This document shows, piece after piece, positions 41,297 to 49,265 of a stretch of 64,000 nucleotides of DNA. A model generated the notes under the pieces. It saw only the letters and a program-made list of their open reading frames with translations, did not search any database and was not told where the DNA came from. A program made the translations under genes and the position numbers. The DNA comes from Paenibacillus sp. SZ31 (lineage in GTDB: Bacteria > Bacillota > Bacilli > Paenibacillales > Paenibacillaceae): assembly GCF_012912005.1 (NCBI RefSeq), contig NZ_JABBEA010000001.1, positions 434,001-498,000 of the forward strand, in the 5' to 3' direction. The first letter of the stretch is position 1. Every line of letters starts with the position of its first letter.

Positions 41297-41652
41297 GTTA
41301 CACGTTATACAACTTCAAAGTCATGATCTAGCCGCACCTCTCATGAGCGAACTGAACCAGATCCAGCCGTTTCCTGATGCCATCATCGTTCGTCAGGAAT
41401 TGCTCGTCAGTACACCAGGCAGTAACTTTCCCGTCCAAAACCAACAAACCCGCAGACGCTGGCTCAAGCCGCTGCAGGTTGTGGAACATGTCGATGTTCA
41501 GCAGGATTCTTTGGAAGAATTCCGCAATATCATGATCCATGGGAATAGACCGGCTATGAATTTCATTTTGAGTAAACGGAAATGGTGCCAGTTTCGAAGA
41601 GAACATGGATCGTCTAAAAAAGATTCGGACGATGCGATACAAGAGTGTAAGT
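41297..41652. other. Region without a supported gene
   Basis: 356 bp between the FhuF-like stop and the AraC remnant. Open stretches exist on both strands but none has an RBS and a recognisable domain together; probably decayed regulator sequence. Confidence 0.4.
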
Positions 41653-42465
41653 TCACTGCTGTAGAAGATTACGCAATAGGGATTCCGAATCCAGCTTCGG
41701 ACAACTGTTGCAATAACCATGTGAATGACTTCCGTCTCCAACCTGATAAGCCAAACAACAATATCGGCGTATCAAGAACGGCGGTCCTTGCCACTCAGGG
41801 TGATCAAAGCGATGCAACTTCATGGCAAACGTAAATGCATTTTCATTTTGTTCGTCAAGCCATATGCTTTGATCTTCCTTGATCTGTGCAAGCCGTTGAT
41901 CCGTCTTCCATATTTTCCGATCATTGATCATACGTACATACAATTGTTGCACATTATGTGCAACCAAAGACCACATGACTTTATCACTCGCCCCCGTACC
42001 ACTGGCTACCGCTCGCAGAACAGTTTCCAGATGTAGCAGCACTCTCTTCTTGAGCGAACCACTCTCTGACTTGCGCTGGACAGGATCTTCACCTTCCAGA
42101 AAGATTCTCTGCAGCCGAGTTTCGTATCGCATGCCGCCTGATCCATTCAATTCAAACCGTACATCATCATCGGCCATGCTAAGTGTAGTGTCGTATAGAC
42201 TGAATGCGGAGATCACAGACATAACGAATACCGAATAACGCTTGGCAAAAAGTGTACCGACGGCCACACTCCCTTTGCCGCCAAGCCGGAGCCCTTGCTG
42301 TATCGCCTGTTCACGTAATATCGAGTTTCGTTTCTCTTCATCCAGCAGATCCTTCACATGGAAAGGATACTTGAAATCATGACCGTTCGCTCGGATCGTC
42401 GTCACGAAAAAATGCTGTAATGTTCCCGACATCTCTGAATGGTTACGCCCTGGATAACGTCCCAT
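41653..42465 (-). CDS. FhuF-type siderophore-iron reductase
   Basis: 270-residue cytoplasmic protein ending in a FhuF-type [2Fe-2S] site: Cys236-Cys237-x14-Cys252-x2-Cys255 (RRYCCLAYQ ... GYCNSCP). FhuF proteins reduce ferric siderophores to release Fe(II). The spacing between the CC pair and CxxC is longer than the E. coli pattern (about x10). ATG follows the TAG of the siderophore-binding lipoprotein with no gap, so translation is coupled. Part of the 43.5-41.7 kb iron operon under the Fur box at 43475. Confidence 0.85.
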   Translation of the reverse strand: MGRYPGRNHSEMSGTLQHFFVTTIRANGHDFKYPFHVKDLLDEEKRNSILREQAIQQGLRLGGKGSVAVGTLFAKRYSVFVMSVISAFSLYDTTLSMADDDVRFELNGSGGMRYETRLQRIFLEGEDPVQRKSESGSLKKRVLLHLETVLRAVASGTGASDKVMWSLVAHNVQQLYVRMINDRKIWKTDQRLAQIKEDQSIWLDEQNENAFTFAMKLHRFDHPEWQGPPFLIRRYCCLAYQVGDGSHSHGYCNSCPKLDSESLLRNLLQQ

Positions 42466-43446
42466 CTATTGAATCATATCTTCAATTTCATTAATAATTT
42501 CGCTGCGACCGATTGCTCCCCAGCCTTTAAACAACCAGAATGAGTCTGTCGTATAGACCTGTTCTGCACCAACAGCCGGTACTCCCTTCCAGAGTGAGCT
42601 TGCATTGATACTATTTAGATACTCCTCGGCATTTGGATCAATCTCAAGAACTACGAAATTGGCATCAATATCCGCGATTTTTTCCATGGACAGGTCCTCG
42701 CGTTGTTCGGCTGGCGTCACAGCAGTGGGTACAAACCCAAGATCATGATACAATAATGTGTTGGTTGGATGTCCTTTTGCTGCATATATTTGCAAGGTCT
42801 TCTCTCTTACACGCAGATAAGCCAGCTTTTTCTGATCCAGTTGTGCGATCTTCGCCTTTAATTGCTCCGCCTGTTGCTCTACCTCTGCAATCTTTTCTTT
42901 CGCTAGATCAACCTTATTGTACATTCCAGCAATGGTCAACAAATCCTGAGTCCAATACGTTGTGTCATCTTCATAATCCAACCATTCGTTACCAAGTACA
43001 ATCGTCGGAGCGATTTTCTCCAACTGCTCATACGTGCTCTCAGCAGTTCGACTCTCAATAACGATGACATCTGGATCGATCTGCAGGATAGCCTCCAGGT
43101 TAGGACTATCTGCGGAGCCCACCGTTGGAACACCGGCAAGCTGATCTGCAAGATAAGGTAGGTAATCTCCTCCATAACGAACTTCTACATTAACGCCTGC
43201 TGGTTTTTCACCAATCGTTAACATGTGATCGATGTAATCGGCGGATAATACAACCATGCGTTCTATCTTTTGTGGTACAACCGCTGTTCCGTTAAGATGC
43301 TCGATCGTTTGTGTACCGCTCTCTTCTACAGGCGTATCCTGTTGCTGAGGCGTTTCTTCCGCTACTTCCGAAGCCTTGCCACATGCCGCAAGAATAAGCA
43401 CAAGCAGGGTCAATAATAATATAGATGCTACTCTCTGTCTTACCAT
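42466..43446 (-). CDS. Iron-siderophore ABC transporter substrate-binding lipoprotein
   Basis: 326-residue FhuD/FepB-type binding protein. Signal peptide with lipobox ILAACG (Cys22), then a Gln/Glu-rich tether, then the two-lobe domain: RMVVLSADYIDHMLTIG, LEAILQIDPDVIVIE and KLAYLRVREKTLQIY. It captures a ferric siderophore and hands it to a permease; none is encoded in this window. The Fur box at 43475-43493 sits 30 bp upstream. GAGGGG 11 nt before ATG. Coupled to the FhuF-like gene. Confidence 0.93.
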   Translation of the reverse strand: MVRQRVASILLLTLLVLILAACGKASEVAEETPQQQDTPVEESGTQTIEHLNGTAVVPQKIERMVVLSADYIDHMLTIGEKPAGVNVEVRYGGDYLPYLADQLAGVPTVGSADSPNLEAILQIDPDVIVIESRTAESTYEQLEKIAPTIVLGNEWLDYEDDTTYWTQDLLTIAGMYNKVDLAKEKIAEVEQQAEQLKAKIAQLDQKKLAYLRVREKTLQIYAAKGHPTNTLLYHDLGFVPTAVTPAEQREDLSMEKIADIDANFVVLEIDPNAEEYLNSINASSLWKGVPAVGAEQVYTTDSFWLFKGWGAIGRSEIINEIEDMIQ

Positions 43447-43474
43447 TTGTATTAAATCCCCTCTACTATTTAAT

Positions 43475-43493
43475 AATAATAATCATTATCATT
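43475..43493. promoter_or_regulatory. Fur box before siderophore-binding lipoprotein
   Basis: Minus strand AATGATAATGATTATTATT, the TGATAAT-N-ATTATTA class, overlapping a TATAAT -10 sequence. Predicts iron repression of the binding protein and reductase. Confidence 0.85.
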
Positions 43494-43554
43494 ATAGTAG
43501 GGAAAAGAGTACACCCTTACCATGGATTATTCCACTCTCTTCACTTGCACAATA

Positions 43555-45156
43555 TCATCGCACAGTAACACCGAGTTGCTCTGCGACATATCGCATGGCC
43601 CACATGCGTCCAGTTGGACCTAACGTTTTGAAGAAAATATCTCCTGCATTATAGATACGGCCTTCTTGAACAGCTTTTAATGCCAACCATGCACTGGATT
43701 GCTGCAATTGGCGTAGTTGAGCGTGCGCCTCTTCCGTGGGATCGACCATTACAAATATATGATCCGCGTCGTATAACTGCATGTCACCAACATTTGTCTC
43801 CACAGCCCACTGTTTTTCCGGAAAATAACGTGGCAAATGAAACCCCAGATCGTCATATAACAGAGCCCCTGTCTGGTTATTCAATCCATACATTCGGTAG
43901 AATTGAGAGGACACCCTGATGAACATGGCACTCTGCTTACCCCACCTCGATTGAATGCGTCCTCGAAGAACAAGGCTTAAGTCAGCATGCTGATCAATCC
44001 ACTGTTCAGCCCGTTCGGTACGGCCCATAATGTCCGCCATGTACAGAAGTCTCTCGCCAAAATGGTTGGTGTGCTCCAGCATAGTCGTGGGTGCAATCTG
44101 ATGCAGGAATTCATTCGGCTCCAGACGATCACTTGTAATGATCAGGTCTGGTTGGACTCGCCTCAACCCGTCATAGTTCTGATTGAAGCTATCCAAGATA
44201 AGTCCCTGATGACTGTGCGCCTGAAGCGCAGGAACAGCAACGTGTCGAGCCACTCTCTGACCATAGGATAATGCGGACACTGGCGTCATACCAAGTGTTA
44301 TCACATAATCGTCCAATCCATAATACAAGGTGGCAATGCGACTCACTTTATTTTTCATATACAACGTCGGGGCGACACCTTCGTTCTTCTTAAAGACTCT
44401 GCTAAAATAGTGCTCGTCCCGATAGCCTACTTGCTCTGCAATTTCCTTGATTTTATCTGAAGAAAATAACAGCTGCTTGGCCTTCGCCATACGTTGTTTC
44501 AGAATATATTCGATCGGGGTCATGTTTAATTGCCGTTTAAACGTTCTTATAAAATGATTCACACTAAGCCCTGCCATGCGGGCCATCTGTTCGACTCGAA
44601 TGTCTTTCATATACTGATGCGTCATGTATTCAAGTGCCCGATCCATACCTGCTACAGGTGGGGTTTCTTCTTTCAGGTGCATCATTAATTGAATCAACAA
44701 CTGATGCAAAAGATGTTTCCTGCGCGTCTTTTCAAGACTCGTGAAAGCGTGTTTCCCACTCACCAGCGTATCCATCATCTCCTGAATATCACGTGCATTG
44801 GAAGAAACATGAAGCTTGCCGGTAACAGGGAAATCACATGCCTCAGTATGCAAAGCCTTCCGACTCCGGGTAAGTGCCACGCAAGAAAATAAAATGATCT
44901 GATATCGGACAGGTGCTTCCATATCCGTCTGAAACTCTACATGCATTCCTGGCTTCAACAAAAACCACTCGTCCTGAGACACCGTATGTACAACGTTATC
45001 CATAGACAAAGATCCCTTGCCAGCGATAACCCTGCAAAGGGCGAACCTTTTCCAGATTCTGCGCTGGACAGCCCCTGGATTGCTGGAGTAATGGCAGACG
45101 TGGACAGCAGTGAAATAGAGTTGCTCCAGTCGTTTTATCCAATCATTTTCTTCCAT
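43555..45156 (-). CDS. AraC regulator fused to siderophore-binding domain (Btr-like)
   Basis: 533-residue cytoplasmic regulator. Residues 1-160 are a cupin-like AraC N-terminal part (ALCRVIAGKGSLSM). The AraC double HTH is about 165-270 (IRVEQMARMAGLSVNHFIRTFKRQLNMTPIEYI; IKEIAEQVGYRDEHYFSRVFKK). Residues about 278-533 are a periplasmic-binding-protein fold (VITLGMTPVSALSYG, LRRVQPDLIITSDRLEPNEF) without a signal peptide. B. subtilis Btr has this layout and activates siderophore uptake after binding ferric bacillibactin in the cytoplasm. Located 53 bp after the AraC-SBP fusion frame and upstream of the SBP/FhuF operon, its likely target. GGAAGGG before ATG. Confidence 0.92.
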   Translation of the reverse strand: MEENDWIKRLEQLYFTAVHVCHYSSNPGAVQRRIWKRFALCRVIAGKGSLSMDNVVHTVSQDEWFLLKPGMHVEFQTDMEAPVRYQIILFSCVALTRSRKALHTEACDFPVTGKLHVSSNARDIQEMMDTLVSGKHAFTSLEKTRRKHLLHQLLIQLMMHLKEETPPVAGMDRALEYMTHQYMKDIRVEQMARMAGLSVNHFIRTFKRQLNMTPIEYILKQRMAKAKQLLFSSDKIKEIAEQVGYRDEHYFSRVFKKNEGVAPTLYMKNKVSRIATLYYGLDDYVITLGMTPVSALSYGQRVARHVAVPALQAHSHQGLILDSFNQNYDGLRRVQPDLIITSDRLEPNEFLHQIAPTTMLEHTNHFGERLLYMADIMGRTERAEQWIDQHADLSLVLRGRIQSRWGKQSAMFIRVSSQFYRMYGLNNQTGALLYDDLGFHLPRYFPEKQWAVETNVGDMQLYDADHIFVMVDPTEEAHAQLRQLQQSSAWLALKAVQEGRIYNAGDIFFKTLGPTGRMWAMRYVAEQLGVTVR

Positions 45157-45208
45157 GCTGACATCCCTTCCCTGTTCGGATCAAACCCTGTAATCACCTG
45201 ATTAAACT

Positions 45209-46249
45209 CTATTTTTTAGCTTTCAGTAATATATTTGTAACTGTATCTAGCTGCAATTCCAGTGAATATGGATCTTCCATCACGAACTCATCGCCTTTGT
45301 CTCCAAAGGAACCATACGCATAAACCTGACCTTTCTGCACAGCGGGAAGATGTTTCCACACTTCACTGTTCAGTACCTCTTCAGCGTCTTCGTCCCCCGA
45401 ACCATATACGAAGATATGATCTCCCATATACTCCGGTAGCACTTCAAGAGAGATACTTTCGAAACCTTCCTTCATCTCCAGTGCCTGCTGGGTAGGAGGC
45501 AGTTTCAGCATCTCATAGATGGTAGAACTACCGTAGTTACCGCCATCTGCAGCCATGACATACATTGCTTTGTTACCTATCTGTACAATGGATACGGTCT
45601 CGCCATCTTTAATAATACCATCGATCCGTTTCTGGGCTTCTTCAACATTATCTTCATAGGTTGTAATCCATGCCTCAGCTTCCTTCTCTTTCCCAAAAAC
45701 ACCAGCAATCCGGCGCAGTTTCTCCAGTGGACCTGAGGTTGTTTCACCCTCCCAATAGGGTAAAAAGACAGTCGTTGCAATTTTCTCGTAATCCTCGATA
45801 TTTTTATCAATGGAACCGATGATAAGATCTGGTTCAAGCGACACCAGCTTCTCCAGATTCATCGGGAATTCTCCTCCCAAATCTTCAATACCCGCTATGA
45901 CATCTACAGGAATATCAGACTTCTCAATCCAAGATTCATTCAGCATGAACGTTCTCACACCAACCGGTATAATGCCCAGTTTCAGCAGGTACCCCATATA
46001 TTGATCCGAAGCAACACGCTGCGGATTAGCCGGGATCACTACATCTCCTCTCAATGTAGAGACGGTCCGCGTCTCTGGCAGTGCAGTCGATTTCCCTACC
46101 TCCGTTGCCTGGTTACCCGATTGTGTAGTAGCCGCATTGGTCTCTGTTTGTGTACCACTTGCTGACGGTGACGGACTGGAACAGGCCGCGAGTAATAGCG
46201 TGAGACACAGCATCATGCTTAGTGCTGTCATTTTGAATTTTCCTTGCAT
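45209..46249 (-). CDS. Iron-siderophore substrate-binding lipoprotein, internal start
   Basis: 346-residue product if translated from the internal ATG at 46249, which has GGAGGGG 8 nt upstream and a Fur-box promoter 25-75 bp upstream. Lipobox LLLAAC with Cys23, a Ser/Thr/Gln-rich tether, then the binding domain (TLRGDVVIPANPQRVASDQYMGYLLKLGIIPVGV; LVSLEPDLIIGSIDKN). It resembles FeuA/YclQ-type receptors. Very likely the main functional product of this half of the 686-codon frame. Confidence 0.85.
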   Translation of the reverse strand: MQGKFKMTALSMMLCLTLLLAACSSPSPSASGTQTETNAATTQSGNQATEVGKSTALPETRTVSTLRGDVVIPANPQRVASDQYMGYLLKLGIIPVGVRTFMLNESWIEKSDIPVDVIAGIEDLGGEFPMNLEKLVSLEPDLIIGSIDKNIEDYEKIATTVFLPYWEGETTSGPLEKLRRIAGVFGKEKEAEAWITTYEDNVEEAQKRIDGIIKDGETVSIVQIGNKAMYVMAADGGNYGSSTIYEMLKLPPTQQALEMKEGFESISLEVLPEYMGDHIFVYGSGDEDAEEVLNSEVWKHLPAVQKGQVYAYGSFGDKGDEFVMEDPYSLELQLDTVTNILLKAKK

Positions 46250-47269
46250 CAGTAATTCCCCTCCAACATTCTTTTGATATTGATAATCAATATCATTATA
46301 TAAAGAGGAATGTAGTGGATGAAGGGCATTTTCTTGCATCACACTGGGCAAATCTTGCTCATAGTTCAATTCCAATGCCTTTTGCGGCTTAATTAACCGT
46401 TGGCTTAGTCCTTTTTTGTAGCGAATTGGAGATAGTCCTTTGATTTTTTTGAAGCTGCGACTCAGCGAATGCGCATCCGGATAACCGACCTGTTCAGCAA
46501 TCTGTTGCAACGTAGCACCCGTATGCACCAGAAGATGTGCTGCCCTCTCCATTCGGATCTGTCCAAGATATTGGATGGGACTAATGTTCAACTTTTGTTT
46601 AAACAATCTGGACAGGTGCCCCACACTAATTTCCAATGCTTCTGCCATTACATCAAGAGCTATAGGTTCATGCAGATGAGCATTCATATATTCAATAGCC
46701 TGTGTGACCGTATCCGGTTTATATGGCTGAATGGATTGTCTATGTAAGTCTTCCAACAAAAAATATACCCATTGATGAAATAAAGTTTTGGCATGTAACT
46801 TTGCGAGTTTCGTGGAAAGTTCCCACTCCCGTTTCAATTCCTCCATACATTGATACATGTCCAGCGGACGGGTTGGTACAAGTGCATATTGGTCCTGAAA
46901 CGGACGTTCATGGTCCATCAGATGCTGAATTTCCGTACCACAGGGCAACGCCAGAATGGCTTTGTACAAGATCATATAATACGCCACGCCCGAATCCGTC
47001 TCCATGTTTAAGTACGCCTGCTTGCCCCCATGAACAATGTGGAACCCATCCACGATATATCTGTGTTGATCCATTCGTATCCTTGCACTTCCGTCGATGA
47101 TATATAGATAGGTACTGGCAGGCAGTTGATAATTCTTCAGCTTCTCTCCAGGATGCAAAGCGTTTTGGCGCACATCCAGTATTTTCACAAAAACATGATT
47201 CCACAGCCTGATGTGATCATTCAAATTCATATCCTCTGTACTTACCCTCCGATCCAGATGCACCTTCAT
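45209..47269 (-). CDS. AraC regulator read through in frame into a siderophore-binding lipoprotein
   Basis: One uninterrupted frame of 686 codons. Residues 1-180 are an AraC cupin-like domain; 187-285 the AraC double HTH (IALDVMAEALEISVGHLSRLFKQ; LQQIAEQVGYPDAHSLSRSFKK). Residues 286-340 have no domain character and are encoded by what looks like intergenic DNA (promoter, Fur box, RBS). Residues 341-686 are a complete siderophore-binding lipoprotein with its own signal peptide (MTALSMMLCLTLLLAACSS, Cys363). Either the AraC gene lost its stop codon recently, or the product is a membrane-tethered regulator whose signal peptide acts as a transmembrane helix. A Fur-controlled promoter (TTGAGA-17-TATAAT) lies upstream at 47330-47358. 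Confidence 0.85.
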   Translation of the reverse strand: MKVHLDRRVSTEDMNLNDHIRLWNHVFVKILDVRQNALHPGEKLKNYQLPASTYLYIIDGSARIRMDQHRYIVDGFHIVHGGKQAYLNMETDSGVAYYMILYKAILALPCGTEIQHLMDHERPFQDQYALVPTRPLDMYQCMEELKREWELSTKLAKLHAKTLFHQWVYFLLEDLHRQSIQPYKPDTVTQAIEYMNAHLHEPIALDVMAEALEISVGHLSRLFKQKLNISPIQYLGQIRMERAAHLLVHTGATLQQIAEQVGYPDAHSLSRSFKKIKGLSPIRYKKGLSQRLIKPQKALELNYEQDLPSVMQENALHPLHSSLYNDIDYQYQKNVGGELLMQGKFKMTALSMMLCLTLLLAACSSPSPSASGTQTETNAATTQSGNQATEVGKSTALPETRTVSTLRGDVVIPANPQRVASDQYMGYLLKLGIIPVGVRTFMLNESWIEKSDIPVDVIAGIEDLGGEFPMNLEKLVSLEPDLIIGSIDKNIEDYEKIATTVFLPYWEGETTSGPLEKLRRIAGVFGKEKEAEAWITTYEDNVEEAQKRIDGIIKDGETVSIVQIGNKAMYVMAADGGNYGSSTIYEMLKLPPTQQALEMKEGFESISLEVLPEYMGDHIFVYGSGDEDAEEVLNSEVWKHLPAVQKGQVYAYGSFGDKGDEFVMEDPYSLELQLDTVTNILLKAKK
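46275..46300. promoter_or_regulatory. Fur box and promoter embedded in the fused frame
   Basis: 46275-46295 is a perfect 21-bp dyad: TGATATTGAT, a central A, and the exact complement. On the minus strand a consensus TATAAT (46295-46300) abuts it, with a weak TTCATC 17 bp further upstream. This is a regular iron-regulated promoter, yet it is also read as codons 324-332 of the long frame. Confidence 0.85.
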
Positions 47270-47329
47270 GCCTTCTCAGCTTTTGTATGAACTACCTGTT
47301 ACGTTCGCTCGTTATGTACATTTCCTTTT

Positions 47330-47358
47330 ATTATAAATCAATTGATAATAATTCTCAA
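47330..47358 (-). promoter_or_regulatory. Fur-regulated promoter of AraC-SBP gene
   Basis: Minus strand TTGAGA (47353-47358), 17 bp, TATAAT (47330-47335). The -35 and spacer contain the Fur-type dyad TTGAGAATTATTATCAA (47342-47358). Iron repression expected. Confidence 0.8.
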
Positions 47359-47504
47359 TAACTTGTGCAATCGATATAAGCTCATGCAGATGGACATCCT
47401 ATACAGACGATAATGCTTATGTACCGGGATAATACAGGTATAATCATCCTCTTCTTCTGAACCTGTTGCAAAATGTTAAAAGGCATGATATATTAATTGA
47501 GCCA

Positions 47505-47560
47505 TCAATGATTGAGGCATCAATGATTGAAGCATCAACTATTGATACATCAATGATCGA
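47505..47560. promoter_or_regulatory. Four 11-bp dyads at exact 15-bp spacing (MarR operator array)
   Basis: TCAATGATTGA at 47505 and 47520, TCAACTATTGA at 47535, TCAATGATCGA at 47550, each followed by a 4-bp linker ending in CA. Each unit is an inverted repeat TCAAT-N-ATTGA. The array ends about 105 bp before the marR start; a half-match precedes it at 47490. Confidence 0.75.
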
Positions 47561-47665
47561 GAGCATCCAAATAATCATTAGGCAATGGCATTGTATACTG
47601 CAACTTTAATTATTGGTTAACATACGCCGTTGTTCATGATTCAGATTCACCCGGGAGGTCTAGTC

Positions 47666-48085
47666 ATGACACGTATTGTTTCCAAAGAAGAACAGATCAT
47701 CAACCTGCTGAACGTGTTGGGCAACAAAATCAGTCCCAAGTTCGAACGCTGTACGGGTATCAGTTCCTCTCGCTTTGAAATTCTGCATGAGCTGGATCAA
47801 GTCGATGAGATTAACCAATCCATGCTGCAGAAAATCATTAACATTGATAGTGCTGCGATTACACGCCACTTGAAACAGCTTGAGGCGGACCTGATGGTTA
47901 CCAGACGCAAGAACCCCGAAGATAATCGGGTAACTTTTGTTCGTCTGACGGACCATGGTCGGAAGCAGATTGAAGGCTACAAAGCAGAGAAAACCAATTT
48001 CATCAACCAGATTTTGCAGGATTTCAGTGAAGACGAAGTTCAGGCTCTCGCCGATTACCTGGAACGTATGCAGAATAATTTCTAA
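47666..48085 (+). CDS. MarR family regulator
   Basis: 139-residue winged-helix repressor: ISSSRFEILHELDQVDEINQSMLQKIINIDSAAITRHLKQLEADLMVTRRKNPEDNRVTFVRLTDHGRKQIEG covers the wHTH and wing (residues about 32-105). Cys29 near the dimer interface (KFERCTGIS) could be a redox or electrophile switch as in YodB/MhqR-type proteins. ATG 47666 has GGGAGG 7 nt upstream. First gene of an operon with a nitroreductase and a quinol monooxygenase. Confidence 0.92.
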   Translation: MTRIVSKEEQIINLLNVLGNKISPKFERCTGISSSRFEILHELDQVDEINQSMLQKIINIDSAAITRHLKQLEADLMVTRRKNPEDNRVTFVRLTDHGRKQIEGYKAEKTNFINQILQDFSEDEVQALADYLERMQNNF

Positions 48086-48112
48086 ACCTATATATAGAGG
48101 AGAGATTTATCC

Positions 48113-48763
48113 ATGAGTACAATTGAAAGTAAATTCCAAAAGACAAATGATTTTAACGAAATTACTTACGGCCGCCGTTCTGTTAAGCTTTACGATTCTG
48201 AGGTAAAAATCAGCCGTGAAGAAATGACAGAAATTTTGGCAGAAGCTTCACGTGCACCTTCTTCCGTTAATATGCAACCTTGGCGTTTTCTCGTTGTAGA
48301 TACAGCTGAAGGCAAAGAAACACTCGCTCCTCTTGCTAAATTCAATCAAAATCAAGTGTTGACTTCGGCAGCTGTGGTTGGCGTATTTATCGACATGAAT
48401 AATGCTGAATACCTGGAAGAGATCTTCAGCAAAGCGGTAGAGCATGGTTACATGCCACAAGAAGTTAAAGACGCACAAGTTCAATTTGTTAAACCTTACT
48501 ATGACAACATGCCTGCTGCCGATCTTCGCGACGTTAACCTGATTGATGCAGGTCTTGCTTCCATGCAATTGATGCTTGCTGCACGTGCTCATGGTTATGA
48601 CACCAACCCAATCGGTGGTTACGAAAAAGATCAAATTGCAGAAGCATTTGGCATGGACAAAGAGCGTTATCAACCGGTTATGTTGATCTCGATCGGTAAA
48701 TCGGCCAAAGATGGTCACCCTTCTTACCGTCTGCCAGTAGATACAATCACAACTTGGGCATAA
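48113..48763 (+). CDS. Nitroreductase family protein
   Basis: 216-residue FMN-dependent NAD(P)H reductase. N-terminal YGRRSVKLYDSEVKISREE, FMN-contact RAPSSVNMQPWRFLVVD, and C-terminal GYDTNPIGGYEKDQIAEAFGM with VMLISIGKSAKDGHPSYR. Related to MhqN/YdgI/HBN1-type enzymes that reduce quinones and nitro compounds. 27 bp after marR with AGAGGAGAG before ATG. Confidence 0.92.
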   Translation: MSTIESKFQKTNDFNEITYGRRSVKLYDSEVKISREEMTEILAEASRAPSSVNMQPWRFLVVDTAEGKETLAPLAKFNQNQVLTSAAVVGVFIDMNNAEYLEEIFSKAVEHGYMPQEVKDAQVQFVKPYYDNMPAADLRDVNLIDAGLASMQLMLAARAHGYDTNPIGGYEKDQIAEAFGMDKERYQPVMLISIGKSAKDGHPSYRLPVDTITTWA

Positions 48764-48856
48764 TATCAGGGACTGTTTCCCTGTAAGTTACGATTGAATT
48801 GGTCAATAAGCATACATTCTTAACACAATTTAAACACTATATGGAGGTTTTATATT

Positions 48857-49153
48857 ATGATTATCATTCACGCTCATCTGCAAGTTAAACCGGACCAAGA
48901 ACAAGCATTCCTCGCAGCTACGAAAGAACTGATTGCTGCAACACGTCAAGAAGAAGGCAACATCAGCTATGACTTGGCAAAAAGTACAGAACGCGAACAA
49001 CAATACACGATGATCGAGCTTTGGAAAGATGAAGCTGCTACAGCTTCCCACAATACAAGTGCACATTTCCAAGCTTTTGTACAACAAGCAGCAGCATTCA
49101 TGGCCGCTCCAATGAACGTTGAAGTATTTGCTGGAGAACAAGTGAAAGCTTAA
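48857..49153 (+). CDS. Antibiotic biosynthesis monooxygenase (quinol monooxygenase-like)
   Basis: 98-residue ABM-domain protein with IIIHAHLQVKPDQEQAFLAATKELIAATRQEEGNISYDL and IELWKDEAATASHNTSAHFQAFV, as in E. coli YgiN, which acts on quinols. Third gene of the marR operon (94 bp after the nitroreductase), ATG 8 nt after GGAGG. A role with the nitroreductase in quinone turnover is inferred from context. Confidence 0.88.
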   Translation: MIIIHAHLQVKPDQEQAFLAATKELIAATRQEEGNISYDLAKSTEREQQYTMIELWKDEAATASHNTSAHFQAFVQQAAAFMAAPMNVEVFAGEQVKA

Positions 49154-49186
49154 TAGCTCATTGACTGGCATGCGTAGTTGGCATGT

Positions 49187-49228
49187 AAAGAAGCCGCTCT
49201 TGGTCTTATGACCGAGGGCGGCTTTTTG
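49187..49228. terminator. Bidirectional intrinsic terminator
   Basis: AAGCCGCTCTTGGTC-TTAT-GACCGAGGGCGGCTTTTT, a long GC-rich stem with T run on the plus strand and AAAG on the other side; between convergent operons. Confidence 0.92.
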
Positions 49229-49265
49229 GTTCCCTTTTGAAAAACCGTTCACTTCAGTTCCACAA

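Noticed and set aside
41205..41834. 209-codon plus-strand frame over the AraC remnant and FhuF gene
   Set aside because: It overlaps the clear FhuF iron-sulfur end and the AraC HTH on the other strand, and has no RBS or known domain.
47490..47560. Short CRISPR array
   Set aside because: Units are 15 bp with 4-bp linkers, far shorter than CRISPR repeats, there are no cas genes, and the units sit in a promoter region.
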